A stretch of 64,000 nucleotides of DNA from an uncultured Clostridium sp. (GCA_947302485.1 CAMYVO010000001.1:1-64000); one strand, 5' to 3'; shown: positions 44,795-55,024, counted from the stretch's first letter. Notes: a model not told the origin generated them from the sequence alone. Numbers and translations: made by a program.

Positions 44795-45502
44795 TTATTC
44801 TACAATAGTTCCTATTGTTTCTCCTTTTACAATTTTAACCATATCTGCTGGTTTATCTATTCCAAATACAACTAAAGGTATTTTATTATCACGACATAAA
44901 GCTGTTGCTGTTGAATCCATAACTTTTAAATCTTGATTTAAAATGTCTATATATGAAATCTTATCATATTTTTTAGCTGTTGGATCAAGTTTTGGATCTG
45001 CAGTATAAACTCCATCAATTGTTTTTGCAAGTAAAATCACTTCCGCTTCTGTTTCTGCTGCTCTTAAAGCTGCTGCTGTATCTGTTGTAAAATATGGATT
45101 TCCTGTTCCACAAGAAAAAATAACTACTCTTCCTCTTTCTAAATGTTTAATTGCTTTTCTTTTTATGTAAGGCTCTGCAATTTCTCTCATCTCGATAGCT
45201 GTTTGTAATCTAGTTTTTATACCTCTTGCTTCTAGTGCATCTTGCAATGCTAATCCATTCATTGCTGTAGCAAGCATTCCCATATAATCTGATGTTGTTC
45301 TTTCCATTTCATGTCCATATCTTCCTCTCCAGAAGTTTCCTCCTCCTACAACAATTGAAACTTGAACTCCTAAATCAACTACATTTTTTATTTCATCGCA
45401 TATTCTTCCTAATACATCAGAGTATACTCCTGTTTTTTTATCTCCTGCCAAAGCCTCTCCACTTAATTTTAAAAGTATACGTTTGTACGCTATATCACTC
45501 AT
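44795..45502 (-). CDS. pyrH: Uridylate kinase
   Basis: Phosphorylates UMP to UDP. Amino-acid kinase fold features: [12 protein letters not shown] at the N-terminus, [10 protein letters not shown], the [13 protein letters not shown] loop and the C-terminal GIDKPADM. The length of 235 residues is standard. It starts the pyrH-frr-ispA-uppS-cdsA-rseP transcript; the preceding 130 bases are AT-rich with no clear motif beyond a probable promoter. Confidence 0.96.
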   Translation of the reverse strand: MSDIAYKRILLKLSGEALAGDKKTGVYSDVLGRICDEIKNVVDLGVQVSIVVGGGNFWRGRYGHEMERTTSDYMGMLATAMNGLALQDALEARGIKTRLQTAIEMREIAEPYIKRKAIKHLERGRVVIFSCGTGNPYFTTDTAAALRAAETEAEVILLAKTIDGVYTADPKLDPTAKKYDKISYIDILNQDLKVMDSTATALCRDNKIPLVVFGIDKPADMVKIVKGETIGTIVE

Positions 45503-45636
45503 TTTTATTTTACACTCTCCTTTAATTATATTTTACTTTTTTTATTCTACCACATTATATATATAAAATGCATTATTTTTTTTGTATTTTTTAAAGATTT
45601 TTATAATGACCTTTTTGACCACTTGTTTTTTTTCGT

Positions 45637-48600
45637 CTATATCTTGGTAGTATCCACTACATCTAAGTCTTCTTGTTTGTTTTTTGATATTGCATTATAA
45701 AAAGCATTAACTGTATCTAAAGAAGTAAAACATGGAATTTTACATTCTACTGATAATCTTCTAATTTTAAATCCGTCTCTATTAGATTCTTTTCCTCTTG
45801 TTGGCGTGTTTATAACAAAATTAATCTTACCAGAATGTATAAGATTTAATATACTATCTGCACCTTCCCATATTTTCTCGACTACAGTTGAATCCACACC
45901 ATTATTTTTCAAAAATTGTGCTGTTCCTCCTGTTGCATAAATTTTAAATCCAATTCCAACAAGTTTTTTTGCAATTTCTAGCATCTCTGGTTTATCTTTA
46001 TCCCTTACAGTAATTAGAACATTACCGTTTGTTGGAATTTTTATTCCTCTTGCTATAAATGATTTTAAAAGTGCTTTTGAAAATTCTTTCGAGATTCCTA
46101 ATACCTCCCCTGTTGATTTCATTTCTGGTCCTAAGCTAGTATCCGCATTTTTTATCTTTTCAAATGAGAACACAGGCATCTTTACCGCAATATACTCACT
46201 TTTTTTATATATTCCTGTTCCGTATTTCATATTCTTTAATTTTTCACCTAAAATAACTCTTGTTGCAATATCAATAACTGGAAGGTTTGTTACTTTACTT
46301 ATGTATGGTACTGTTCTACTTGATCGTGGATTTACTTCAATAATATATACTTCATCATTACAAATTATAAATTGAATATTTAATACTCCAATTACATTCA
46401 ATTCTTTTGCAATTTTCTCTGTATATTCTATAATTTTCTTTTGATGATTTTGGTTAATTGTTTGAGTTGGATAAACAGATATACTGTCACCTGAATGAAC
46501 TCCTGCTCTTTCTAAATGTTCCATAATTCCTGGAATTAAAATATCTTCTCCATCACAAATAGCATCAACTTCAAGTTCTTTTCCCATCATATATTTATCG
46601 ACTAAGATTGGGTGTTCTTGCACAGTTTTATTTATCTGTGTAATAAAGTCTCTTACTTCATTATCATCGTATGCAATAGCCATTCCTTGTCCGCCTAATA
46701 CATATGATGGTCTAACTAATACAGGATATTCTAGTCTATTTGCAACTTCAATTGCTTCTTCTGCTGTATATACAGTACTTCCTATTGGTCTTAATATGCC
46801 ACATTTATTTAGTGCTTCATCAAAAAGTTTTCTGTCTTCTGCTCTATCCATATCTTCTTCTTTAGTTCCAAGTATTCTAACTCCCATTTCTTTCAAAGCT
46901 CTTGTTAATTTAATAGCTGTTTGGCCACCAAATTGTACAATTGCACCATATGGATTTTCTATTCTTACTATATTTTCTACATCTTCTTTTGTAAGTGGTT
47001 CGAAATATAGCTTATCTGCAATATCAAAGTCTGTACTAACTGTTTCAGGATTATTATTTACAATTATTGTTTCATATCCTTTTTTCTTTAGTGCCCATAC
47101 GCAATGTACACTACAATAATCAAACTCTATTCCTTGACCTATTCTTATTGGTCCTGAACCTAGTACCAATATCTTTTTCTTTTCTGCCAGTCCATCTGCT
47201 TCATTCTCTTCATCATAACTTGAATAATAGTATGGAGTTTGTGCATCAAATTCAGCAGCACATGTATCTACCATTTTAAAATTCGCAACAATACCATTAT
47301 TTAATCTCATTTTTTTAATTTCTTCTTCTGAAATTTTAGTTAGTCTGCAAATTACTTCATCTGTAAATCCCATTTCTTTTGCTTTTTTTAGCAATTCTAA
47401 ATCAATATTGGGTTGTGATTTTGAAATTATCTTTTCCATATCTACAATATTTTTAATTTTACTTATAAAGAATTTATCTATAGTAGTAATTTCGCTTATT
47501 TGATCTATAGTCATTTGCCTTCTTAACGCCTCTGCAATCACCCATATTCTTTCATCATCTATTCTTCTTAATTTTTCTCTAATCTCTTCTGTAGATAATG
47601 ATTTAAGCTTAGGTAATATTAAGCTATCTACATTTTCTTCTAATGACCTAATAGCCTTTAATAATGCAGCTTCTATGCTTGGTGCTATAGCCATTACCTC
47701 TCCTGTTGCTTTCATTTGAGTTCCAAGATCTCTTGAAGCAGTTAAAAATTTATTGAATGGCCATTTTGGTATTTTTACAATTGTGTAATCAAGCACAGGT
47801 TCAAAACACGCATAAGTTTTCCCTGTTATAGCATTTTTAATTTCATCTAATGTATATCCAATTGCTATTTTGCTTGCAACTTTTGCAATTGGATATCCTG
47901 TTGCTTTAGAAGCAAGTGCTGAAGAACGACTAACTCTTGGATTAACTTCAATAACAGCATATTCAAAGCTATTTGGATTTAATGCAAACTGAACATTACA
48001 TCCACTTTCTATTTTTAGAGCAGAAATAATTTTAATAGCAGATGTCCTAAGCATTTGATACTCTTTATCTGAAAGAGTTTGAGAAGGTGCAACTACTATA
48101 CTATCACCTGTATGTACTCCTACAGGATCAATGTTTTCCATATTGCATATTGTTATACAGTTTCCTTTTGAATCCCTCATAACCTCATACTCTATTTCTT
48201 TCCATCCTGAAACGCATTTTTCTACTAGTATTTGATTTACTCTAGATAAACGAATTCCACTATCAGCAATTTCTTTAAGTTGTTCTAATGTATATGCTAT
48301 TCCTCCTCCTGTTCCTCCTAATGTATATGCTGGTCTAATTATTACTGGAAGTCCAATTGTTTGAGCAAACTCTACAGCATCCTCTACTGTATTTACAACT
48401 TTACTTGCAATGCAAGGCTCTCCAATTTCCTCCATAGTTTCTTTAAATGCTTTCCTATCTTCTGCTTTTTTTATTCCCTCTGGTGATGTACCAAGTAAGC
48501 GTACATTTTTTTCTTCTAAGTATCCCGACTCAGCAAGTTCCATTGCAATATTTAGTCCTGTTTGTCCTCCAAGGTTAGCAAGCATACTATCTGGTTTTTC

Positions 48601-48840
48601 TACATCTATAATTTTCTTTACTGTTTCTACATTTAAAGGCTCTAAATATATTTTGTCTGCCATGTTTTTATCTGTCATTATAGTTGCAGGGTTAGAATTT
48701 ACTAAAACTACTTCCAATCCCTCTTTTTTTAATTCTTCACAAGCTTGAGTTCCTGCATAATCAAATTCTGCCGCTTGTCCTATTATTATTGGGCCTGAAC
48801 CTATTACTAATACTTTTTTTATATCTTTATTTCTTGGCAT
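45637..48840 (-). CDS. carB: Carbamoyl phosphate synthase large subunit
   Basis: Makes carbamoyl phosphate from bicarbonate, ATP and the ammonia supplied by CarA. The 1067 residues contain two ATP-grasp halves: the first starts VLVIGSGPIIIGQAAEFDYA, and the second near residue 560 repeats ILVLGSGPIRIGQGIEFDY. The allosteric MGS-like domain is at the end (VGIGFKIYATGGTAQFL). It overlaps carA by 14 bases. Here carAB separates tsf from pyrH, an unusual insertion into a usually conserved block. Confidence 0.97.
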   Translation of the reverse strand: MPRNKDIKKVLVIGSGPIIIGQAAEFDYAGTQACEELKKEGLEVVLVNSNPATIMTDKNMADKIYLEPLNVETVKKIIDVEKPDSMLANLGGQTGLNIAMELAESGYLEEKNVRLLGTSPEGIKKAEDRKAFKETMEEIGEPCIASKVVNTVEDAVEFAQTIGLPVIIRPAYTLGGTGGGIAYTLEQLKEIADSGIRLSRVNQILVEKCVSGWKEIEYEVMRDSKGNCITICNMENIDPVGVHTGDSIVVAPSQTLSDKEYQMLRTSAIKIISALKIESGCNVQFALNPNSFEYAVIEVNPRVSRSSALASKATGYPIAKVASKIAIGYTLDEIKNAITGKTYACFEPVLDYTIVKIPKWPFNKFLTASRDLGTQMKATGEVMAIAPSIEAALLKAIRSLEENVDSLILPKLKSLSTEEIREKLRRIDDERIWVIAEALRRQMTIDQISEITTIDKFFISKIKNIVDMEKIISKSQPNIDLELLKKAKEMGFTDEVICRLTKISEEEIKKMRLNNGIVANFKMVDTCAAEFDAQTPYYYSSYDEENEADGLAEKKKILVLGSGPIRIGQGIEFDYCSVHCVWALKKKGYETIIVNNNPETVSTDFDIADKLYFEPLTKEDVENIVRIENPYGAIVQFGGQTAIKLTRALKEMGVRILGTKEEDMDRAEDRKLFDEALNKCGILRPIGSTVYTAEEAIEVANRLEYPVLVRPSYVLGGQGMAIAYDDNEVRDFITQINKTVQEHPILVDKYMMGKELEVDAICDGEDILIPGIMEHLERAGVHSGDSISVYPTQTINQNHQKKIIEYTEKIAKELNVIGVLNIQFIICNDEVYIIEVNPRSSRTVPYISKVTNLPVIDIATRVILGEKLKNMKYGTGIYKKSEYIAVKMPVFSFEKIKNADTSLGPEMKSTGEVLGISKEFSKALLKSFIARGIKIPTNGNVLITVRDKDKPEMLEIAKKLVGIGFKIYATGGTAQFLKNNGVDSTVVEKIWEGADSILNLIHSGKINFVINTPTRGKESNRDGFKIRRLSVECKIPCFTSLDTVNAFYNAISKNKQEDLDVVDTTKI

Positions 48841-49909
48841 TTTTATTTCCTCCTACAAATTCAACAAACTCATCAAATAAATATCCTGTATCTTCTGGTC
48901 CTGGGCAAGCTTCTGGGTGAAATTGAACTGTATTTATATTTTTATTTTTATATCTAATTCCCTCTACAGTACCATCATTCATACTTATATGTGATACTTC
49001 TGCTGTTTGACTTGGTATTGTTTCTTCTTTTACGTAATATCCATGATTTTGAGATGTTATATATACTCTATCATTTCTTAAATCTTTTACTGGATGATTA
49101 GGTCCTCTATGTCCATATTTTAGTTTTTCTGTTTTTGCTCCTATTGCAAGTGCCATTAATTGATGTCCTAAGCATATTCCAAAAATAGGCATATCACTAT
49201 TATATAGTTTTTTTATCTCTTCTATTTGTTTTATACAATCTTCCGGATCTCCTGGTCCGTTAGATAAGATTAATCCATCAATATTCGAGCTTAGAATTGC
49301 TTCTGCAGAAGTATCTTGAGGAAATACAGTTACATTACAGTTTCTTTTTAATAAGGATTGTAAAATATTTTTTTTGTATCCAAAATCAAATAATCCTATT
49401 TTTATATCTCCATCTCCATATTTCTGTATTTCCTTTGAACTTACCTTTTCTACAAGTTTTTCTATTTTCTTATTTTTTATTTCTCGCATTATCTCTTCTA
49501 TATTAGAAACATCATCTGTTAATTTTCCCTTCATTGTACCATTTTGTCTTAAAAGTTTTGTTAGTTTTCTAGTGTTTATTTCCTTAAGACCTGGCAGCTT
49601 ATTCTTTATCATATAATCATTTAAATTTAGTTCACTTCTAAAATTACTTTCTAAATTTGCAAGTTCGTGTACAAAAATTGCTTCGACCCATAAACTATCT
49701 GATTCCATATCCTCCTGTATTACACCATAATTTCCTATAAGTGGATATGTTAAAACTACACCTTGTCCAGCATAAGATGGGTCACTAAAGACTTCTAAAT
49801 ATCCTGCCATTGAAGTATTAAACACAACTTCACATATGCAGTCTTTATTATATCCTATTCTTTCACCTTCAAATATTTCACCATTCTCTAATACTAAAAA
49901 ACCCTTCAT
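48827..49909 (-). CDS. carA: Carbamoyl phosphate synthase small subunit
   Basis: Class I glutamine amidotransferase subunit. The N-terminal domain shows VVFNTSMAGYLEVFSDPSYAG. The glutaminase triad is visible in FGICLGHQLMALA (Cys) and VQFHPEACPGPEDT (His, Glu). Length 360 is standard. A plausible own promoter (TTTACG, 17 bases, TATAAA) lies between the tsf terminator and the ATG. No PyrR-type leader hairpin is evident in the short leader. Confidence 0.96.
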   Translation of the reverse strand: MKGFLVLENGEIFEGERIGYNKDCICEVVFNTSMAGYLEVFSDPSYAGQGVVLTYPLIGNYGVIQEDMESDSLWVEAIFVHELANLESNFRSELNLNDYMIKNKLPGLKEINTRKLTKLLRQNGTMKGKLTDDVSNIEEIMREIKNKKIEKLVEKVSSKEIQKYGDGDIKIGLFDFGYKKNILQSLLKRNCNVTVFPQDTSAEAILSSNIDGLILSNGPGDPEDCIKQIEEIKKLYNSDMPIFGICLGHQLMALAIGAKTEKLKYGHRGPNHPVKDLRNDRVYITSQNHGYYVKEETIPSQTAEVSHISMNDGTVEGIRYKNKNINTVQFHPEACPGPEDTGYLFDEFVEFVGGNKNAKK

Positions 49910-49968
49910 TTTACATTCCTTTCTATTTATAGTTTATAAAAGTCTAAAATATTTACGTAAACTTTCAA

Positions 49969-49993
49969 AAAAAAAGAGCTGAGCGCTCTTTTT
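49969..49993 (-). terminator. Terminator of rpsB-tsf
   Basis: AAAAGAGC and GCTCTTTT close a 5-base loop and are followed on the minus strand by a run of T and A residues, directly after the tsf stop. Confidence 0.75.
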
Positions 49994-49994
49994 T

Positions 49995-50876
49995 TTATTG
50001 ATTAATTTGTTTCATAACTTCTTCAGCAAAATTTTCTTCTTTTTTCTCTATTCCTTCACCTTTTTCAAATCTTTCAAATCTAATAACTTTTGCATTATTT
50101 GATTTTAATAAATCAATAACCTTTTTATCTGGATCTTTTACAAATATTTGGTCAACTAAACATATTTCAGAATAAAATTTACCAATTCTTCCTTGTACAA
50201 TTTTTTCGGCAATTTGAGCTGGTTTTCCCTCATTCATAGCTTGAACTTTTAATATTTCCATCTCTTTATTAACTCTTTCTTCCGGAACAGAGTCTCTATC
50301 TAAATATTCTGGTTTAGCTGCTGCAATTTGCATACATACATCTTTTGCAAGTTCAGCATTTCCATTTTCCATTTCTACTAAGACACCTATTTTTCCATCA
50401 CCATGGATATATTTTTCTACTAATCCGCTTGTTTCATATCTTGCAAATCTACGAATAGAAATATTTTCTCCTATTGTTGCAATTTTATCAGTTAATACTT
50501 CTTGTACAGTCTTTGCTTCATCACTTATAGATTTTTGAGCAAGCAACTCCTCTACTGTAGCTGGATTTTTTTCAGCAATTTGTTTTGCTATATCAGATAC
50601 AAATTTTTGGAAATCTTCATTTTTTGCAACAAAGTCAGTTTCAGAATTTACTTCTACAACACTACCTAATTTTGCACCATCAGCAACATATGCTGCAACA
50701 ATTCCTTCTGCTGCAACTCTATCAGATTTTTTAGCTGCTTTTGCAATACCTCTTTCACGTAATAATTCGATAGCTTTTTCCATATCGCCATCTGTTTCTG
50801 TTAAAACTTTTTTGCAGTCCATCATTCCTGCACCTGTTTTTTCTCTTAACTCTTTTACTAAACTTGCTGTTACCAT
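49995..50876 (-). CDS. tsf: Elongation factor Ts
   Basis: Nucleotide exchange factor for EF-Tu. The N-terminal UBA-like region ends in LREKTGAGMMDCKKVLTET, the family hallmark, and VNSETDFVAKNEDF is the EF-Tu contact. Length 293 is normal. AAAGGAGG precedes the ATG. It follows rpsB with a hairpin in the 62-base gap. Confidence 0.96.
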   Translation of the reverse strand: MVTASLVKELREKTGAGMMDCKKVLTETDGDMEKAIELLRERGIAKAAKKSDRVAAEGIVAAYVADGAKLGSVVEVNSETDFVAKNEDFQKFVSDIAKQIAEKNPATVEELLAQKSISDEAKTVQEVLTDKIATIGENISIRRFARYETSGLVEKYIHGDGKIGVLVEMENGNAELAKDVCMQIAAAKPEYLDRDSVPEERVNKEMEILKVQAMNEGKPAQIAEKIVQGRIGKFYSEICLVDQIFVKDPDKKVIDLLKSNNAKVIRFERFEKGEGIEKKEENFAEEVMKQINQ

Positions 50877-50899
50877 ATTATTTCCTCCTTTTTTATATA

Positions 50900-50928
50900 A
50901 AGGTAGGTATTTAATTTACACCTACCTT
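50900..50928 (-). terminator. Hairpin between rpsB and tsf
   Basis: AAGGTAGGT and ACCTACCTT form a 9-base stem around an 11-base AT loop; the following T-run is short, so partial termination or RNA processing that sets the rpsB:tsf ratio is more likely than a full stop. Confidence 0.55.
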
Positions 50929-50938
50929 ATTATATTTA

Positions 50939-51739
50939 TTATTCTTCTACAGCTTCTTCAGCTGATTCTTCTTGGACAACTTCTTCACTGGCTACTACTT
51001 CTTCAATGCTTTCTGGAGCGGTTCCTTCTGTAGTTTCTTCGAATGTTTCTACAGCTTCACCTTGTCTTCCCTCAATAACTGCATTTGCCATTGTTTGTGT
51101 TATTAATTTTACTGCACGTACAGCATCGTCATTTCCAGGTATTGGATAATCAACATCTTCTGGATTACAGTTTGTATCTATTAATCCCACAACGGGAATA
51201 TTTAATTTTCTTGCTTCTAATATAGCTATTCTTTCTTTTTTAGGATCTACTACAAATATAACTCCTGGTAATTCATTCATGTCTTTAATTCCACCAAGGT
51301 TTTTCTCTAATTTTTCCATTTCTTTCTTTAAAAGAATAACTTCTTTTTTAGGAAGTATTTCGAAAGTACCATCTTCTTCCATTCTTTCTAGGTCTTTAAG
51401 TCTTTTAATTCTATTTTTAATTGTACCAAAGTTTGTAAGCATTCCACCTAACCATCTTTGGTCAATATAGTACATACCACACATTTGAGCTGCTTCTTTT
51501 ACACACTCTTGTGCTTGTTTTTTTGTTCCAACAAATAGAACTGTTTTTCCTTCTTCTGATTGTTCTTTAACAAAACTATATGCCTCGTCTAATTTTTTTG
51601 ATGTCTTTTGTAAATCGATAATATGGATACCATTTCTGGCTTGAAAGATGTATTCAGCCATTTTAGGATCCCATCTTCTTGTTTGGTGTCCAAAGTGTAC
51701 ACCTGCTTCAAGTAATTGTTTCATTGCAACTACTGCCAT
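50939..51739 (-). CDS. rpsB: 30S ribosomal protein S2
   Basis: S2 of the small subunit, 266 residues. It starts with [22 protein letters not shown]-type text (family signature) and contains VGTKKQAQE and WLGGMLTNF. The C-terminal tail (about 225-266) is very rich in Glu/Ala/Val, an extension seen in various Firmicutes and Actinobacteria. AAAGGAGG precedes the ATG. Confidence 0.96.
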   Translation of the reverse strand: MAVVAMKQLLEAGVHFGHQTRRWDPKMAEYIFQARNGIHIIDLQKTSKKLDEAYSFVKEQSEEGKTVLFVGTKKQAQECVKEAAQMCGMYYIDQRWLGGMLTNFGTIKNRIKRLKDLERMEEDGTFEILPKKEVILLKKEMEKLEKNLGGIKDMNELPGVIFVVDPKKERIAILEARKLNIPVVGLIDTNCNPEDVDYPIPGNDDAVRAVKLITQTMANAVIEGRQGEAVETFEETTEGTAPESIEEVVASEEVVQEESAEEAVEE

Positions 51740-51878
51740 TTAAAATTCCTCCTTTAGTTTTTATTCATCCATAAAACTTCTAACACTTGTGCCAACTTTT
51801 AAAGCACTATCACAAGCTAATTTTATGTGTTTATTTATACCGAGAAGTATTATAACATAAAAAGCATTGCCATTGCAA
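51740..51878 (-). promoter_or_regulatory. rpsB promoter and structured leader
   Basis: On the minus strand: TTGCAA (51878-51873), 18-base spacer, TATAAT (51854-51849), then a leader of about 100 bases. The leader folds: ACTTCT near the 5' end pairs with AGAAGT near 51780, enclosing CTTGTG...CACAAG with an inner GTGC/GCAC pair. An S2-binding autoregulatory leader is possible but unproven. Confidence 0.55.
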
Positions 51879-51920
51879 TACTTTTTATATCTTTTCATAA
51901 AAATTTTTATACAATTTATA

Positions 51921-51960
51921 AAAAGACCCCCAGCATTAATCATAACGCCAAGAGTCCTTT
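51921..51960 (-). terminator. Terminator of the Cys-rich membrane protein gene
   Basis: On the minus strand GGACTCTTGGCG pairs imperfectly with TGCTGGGGGTC and is followed by TTTTTA. It insulates the small gene from the rpsB promoter. Confidence 0.6.
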
Positions 51961-51991
51961 ATGGAGAGATATAATATTTCGTTTATTTATA

Positions 51992-52243
51992 CTAGCAACA
52001 TTTTTTACAACATATTAGTGTAATAACCCTCACAATAATTAAAATAGCAAGTATTACCGCTAAGATAATAAATGAGGCAAGGTTACCAAGTATTACTGCA
52101 CTTAAAGCAGCTCCTATTATTAATCCTATTACTAATCCTAATAATATAGATAACACAAAAATAACAACATCTATACAGCATTTACATTTAATTTTACATT
52201 TTTTATTTGGCTTTTCATATACATATTCAACTTCTGGTTCCAT
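51992..52243 (-). CDS. Small Cys-rich membrane protein
   Basis: An 83-residue protein with a polar, Lys-rich N-terminus, a CKIKCKCC cysteine cluster, two glycine/isoleucine-rich helices (about 27-50 and 52-76) and a CCKKCC end. The symmetric cysteine clusters at the membrane edges suggest metal binding or disulfides. I do not recognise the family. TAGGAGGTG precedes the ATG. Confidence 0.65.
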   Translation of the reverse strand: MEPEVEYVYEKPNKKCKIKCKCCIDVVIFVLSILLGLVIGLIIGAALSAVILGNLASFIILAVILAILIIVRVITLICCKKCC

Positions 52244-52299
52244 AATTTACGTTCACCTCCTAAAAAACACAAAAAATGTGTTTATACTATAATATATTC

Positions 52300-52535
52300 T
52301 AAAATATTCTAAATGTTGACAGATTTTGAAACAAATCTCGCTTCGCGAGAGCTTTGGGTTTAATTAAACTTTTTATGTAATTATAATAAGCTCTTAAGAA
52401 GCGTAAAGATTTGTTGTCGCGAAAAATTGCAAAGCAATTTTTCTGTGCAATATAGTTTTGGTTTAATAGAAAAATTTGCAATTTTTCCTATTCAACCAAA
52501 TAAAGAAATAAGGGCATATATGCCCTTATTTCTTT
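52300..52535. repeat. Noncoding stretch with several hairpins and a terminator
   Basis: The 364-base gap between the CobW-type gene and the Cys-rich gene has no credible ORF. It contains CTCGCTTCGCGAG, GAAAAATTGC/GCAATTTTTC, and the pair TTGGTTTAATAG...CTATTCAACCAA around GCAATTTT. It ends with AAAGAAATAAGGGCATATA and its complement (52502-52535), a strong bidirectional terminator. The middle part may be an interspersed element. Confidence 0.5.
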
Positions 52536-52607
52536 TGTTAATTTAAAGTTTTGTTTAAATAATATAGTTGAATTTCTTTCAATATACTTATTTTAATTAT
52601 ATTCAAA

Positions 52608-53780
52608 TTAAATACAATTATTTAAATCCTCTATTATTTTCTCTTTATCCATATCTTTTCCTATAAATACAAGTTTTATCATTCTGTCTCCAACCTCATC
52701 GTCCCAATCTTTTAATATATCTGGCTCGTCTTGAATCATTTTTTCTAAATCCTCTTTTGGTGCAGATGCAAGCCAATATCCTGATTCTGAAATTTTAAAC
52801 TGTTTTCCTGCTTGTTCAAATAGATATGACATATTATAATCTTGGTTAAACCAAACAAGACCTTTACATCTTATAACACTTTTAGGAAATCTATTATTTA
52901 CATATTCTTCAAATTTTTTCTCATCAAAAGGTTTTTTAGAAGAATATACAAATGTTCCAATTCCATATTCTTCTGCTTCTCCTTCTTCATGATTATGCTC
53001 ATGATTGTAATGATGAGCATGTTCTTCTTCATGTTTTTCATCGTCTTTTTCTAATTCTTTAATCCAACCTGCAGAACTTGATATTTTTTCGAAATCAAAA
53101 TTGGTTGTACTCATAATTTCTTTAACGTCAACTTTTGCATAATTTGTTTCTATTATTTTAGCAGTAGGTTGAAGTTTTTTTATTACAGCTTTAACTGCAC
53201 TTAATTCATCTTTACTTACTTCATCTACTTTATTTAAAACAATCACATTACAAAATTCTATTTGTTCAATTAAAAGATTTTCTATATCTTCTTCGTCAAT
53301 GTCTTCTTTAACTAAATTCTCTCCGCATCCAAATTCTGTAACAAGTCTTAATGCATCTACTACTGTAACAATATTATCTAATTTACATATCTTAGGTAGT
53401 CCATATTCTTCAAGAGAATTTGAAAGAATAGAAATTGTTTGTGCTATTGGTAATGGTTCACATATTCCACTTGCTTCAATTAAAATATAGTCAAATTTTT
53501 GTGTTTTTAAAATATCTATTATTTGATTCATTAAATCTTCTTTTAAAGTACAGCAAATACAACCATTAGATAATGGGACTACATTACCTTTGTCTTCTTC
53601 TTGAATAAATCCTCCATCTGCAATTAATTTTGCATCTATGTTTACCTCTCCTATGTCATTTACTATTACAGCTACTTTGTATCCTTCCTGATTTGTTAAA
53701 ATATGATTCATTAGAGTTGTTTTTCCTGCTCCTAAATATCCAGTAAGTAGTGTTATTGGTGTTTGTTTAAATTCCATCAT
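52608..53780 (-). CDS. CobW/COG0523-family metal-chaperone GTPase
   Basis: A 390-residue G3E GTPase. Walker A is LTGYLGAGKTTLMNHIL (about 11-27), the metal-binding CxCC is in SNGCICCTLKEDL (about 72-84), NKVD gives guanine specificity, and a His-rich stretch (HAHHYNHEHNHEE) lies around residues 245-265. Such proteins deliver zinc or cobalt under limitation. The C-terminal CobW domain is complete. It is distant from the zur-znu operon and no Zur-like palindrome is obvious before it. Confidence 0.88.
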   Translation of the reverse strand: MMEFKQTPITLLTGYLGAGKTTLMNHILTNQEGYKVAVIVNDIGEVNIDAKLIADGGFIQEEDKGNVVPLSNGCICCTLKEDLMNQIIDILKTQKFDYILIEASGICEPLPIAQTISILSNSLEEYGLPKICKLDNIVTVVDALRLVTEFGCGENLVKEDIDEEDIENLLIEQIEFCNVIVLNKVDEVSKDELSAVKAVIKKLQPTAKIIETNYAKVDVKEIMSTTNFDFEKISSSAGWIKELEKDDEKHEEEHAHHYNHEHNHEEGEAEEYGIGTFVYSSKKPFDEKKFEEYVNNRFPKSVIRCKGLVWFNQDYNMSYLFEQAGKQFKISESGYWLASAPKEDLEKMIQDEPDILKDWDDEVGDRMIKLVFIGKDMDKEKIIEDLNNCI

Positions 53781-53795
53781 TTTACCTCCTGCATT

Positions 53796-54584
53796 TTATT
53801 CTTTTATATATTTTTTTAAAATATTTATAACTTCATCATGCACTATTCCATTGCTAATAATTGCTCCATTTATATCAGTGTCATATCTTTGATCTTTTCC
53901 GAAAAAATTTGTAACCTTTCCCCCAGCTTCTTCCACAATTATTTTTACTGCAGCTACATCGCAATGTTTTCTTTTACCACCTGGAAAAATCTCCAGATTA
54001 AAATCTCCAGATGCAACACACATACTTGCCCTTATACAGCTTCCTATGCTTACTACATATGTTTTATTATTTAATTCTTTTAAAACTTGTAAAACGTCAT
54101 ATTGTGATCCGTTCCATATATCAATATTTGATAAACTTCTCATATCATTAAAATTACAATTATTTACTGATATCTTATCACTATTTCTAAAAGCTCCATT
54201 TCCTTTTGATGCATAATATAAATTATCTGTAAATGGGTCGTATACTACTCCAATCTCTGGTACGCCGTCAATTACTAATGCTAAAGAAAATACTGCTACT
54301 GGTATATGTCTAGCATACATTGCTGTTCCATCAACAGGATCGCAAACCCATATATGATTGGATTTACTGTATTGTTCTTCTTCTCCATCCACTGAGTGTG
54401 TCGGAAATTTTTCTTGTACTCGCTTTATTAAATATGAATTTATTTCTTTATCAGCTAAAGTAACAATCGTATTATCTTCTTTATATGTTGACCCATTATC
54501 TTGTTTAAAATATTTTAACATTATTTCTCCAGCTTTATATGCTACTTCCTTTGCAAATTCTAAATATTCTTTATTATTATTCAT
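53796..54584 (-). CDS. Inositol-monophosphatase-like phosphatase
   Basis: A 262-residue member of the Mg/Li-dependent FIG superfamily. Metal ligands are visible as DGEEEQY (about 68), DPVDGTAMYA (about 86) and CDVAAVKIIVEEAGG (about 213). Substrate could be inositol phosphate, histidinol phosphate or PAP; no histidine genes are nearby. The ATG overlaps the stop of the GNAT gene, so it is in one transcript with it. Confidence 0.85.
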   Translation of the reverse strand: MNNNKEYLEFAKEVAYKAGEIMLKYFKQDNGSTYKEDNTIVTLADKEINSYLIKRVQEKFPTHSVDGEEEQYSKSNHIWVCDPVDGTAMYARHIPVAVFSLALVIDGVPEIGVVYDPFTDNLYYASKGNGAFRNSDKISVNNCNFNDMRSLSNIDIWNGSQYDVLQVLKELNNKTYVVSIGSCIRASMCVASGDFNLEIFPGGKRKHCDVAAVKIIVEEAGGKVTNFFGKDQRYDTDINGAIISNGIVHDEVINILKKYIKE

Positions 54585-55024
54585 CTATAAACCTCTTTAT
54601 AATAAAATTTTAAGTCTATTTCATGTGCATGATAGTATTTTAGTATCTTTTGCATTCTTAAATTCTCATTTCCCGTAGCACACGATACTATTTTTATATC
54701 CGTATTTTCCTGTTTTAATTTTTCTATCAATTTAAAAAATATTCCATACTTTCTATATTCTTCTTCAACATACATTTGTGAAATCCATAAAATTTCACCG
54801 TCATTTGCCCAATAAAAATATGAATATAAAATCATTCCTACAGGAATATTATCAATTTCTGCAATTATGCAATTAAACTTTGGGTTGTTGCAAAAATAAT
54901 CCTTATCAAGATTTTCTTTAAATTGGCTATTTTTAGTATAATTAATATTATTTATTTCATTGTTAGCACGTATAAGAAATTCTCTATGCCTTTTATTAGC
55001 TTTTATTATTTTTATTTCATGCAT
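54581..55024 (-). CDS. GNAT-family acetyltransferase
   Basis: A 147-residue N-acetyltransferase fold with the acceptor-domain segment ISQMYVEEEYRKYGIFFKLIEKL (acetyl-CoA loop R/YxxG, here RKYGIF). The substrate is unknown. It overlaps both neighbours by a few bases (YgjV-type gene upstream, phosphatase downstream), showing a tight operon. Confidence 0.82.
   Translation of the reverse strand: MHEIKIIKANKRHREFLIRANNEINNINYTKNSQFKENLDKDYFCNNPKFNCIIAEIDNIPVGMILYSYFYWANDGEILWISQMYVEEEYRKYGIFFKLIEKLKQENTDIKIVSCATGNENLRMQKILKYYHAHEIDLKFYYKEVYR

Noticed and set aside
52299-52481. 60-codon minus-strand ORF in the hairpin-rich gap
   Set aside because: No ribosome site, runs through several hairpins, no recognisable sequence.
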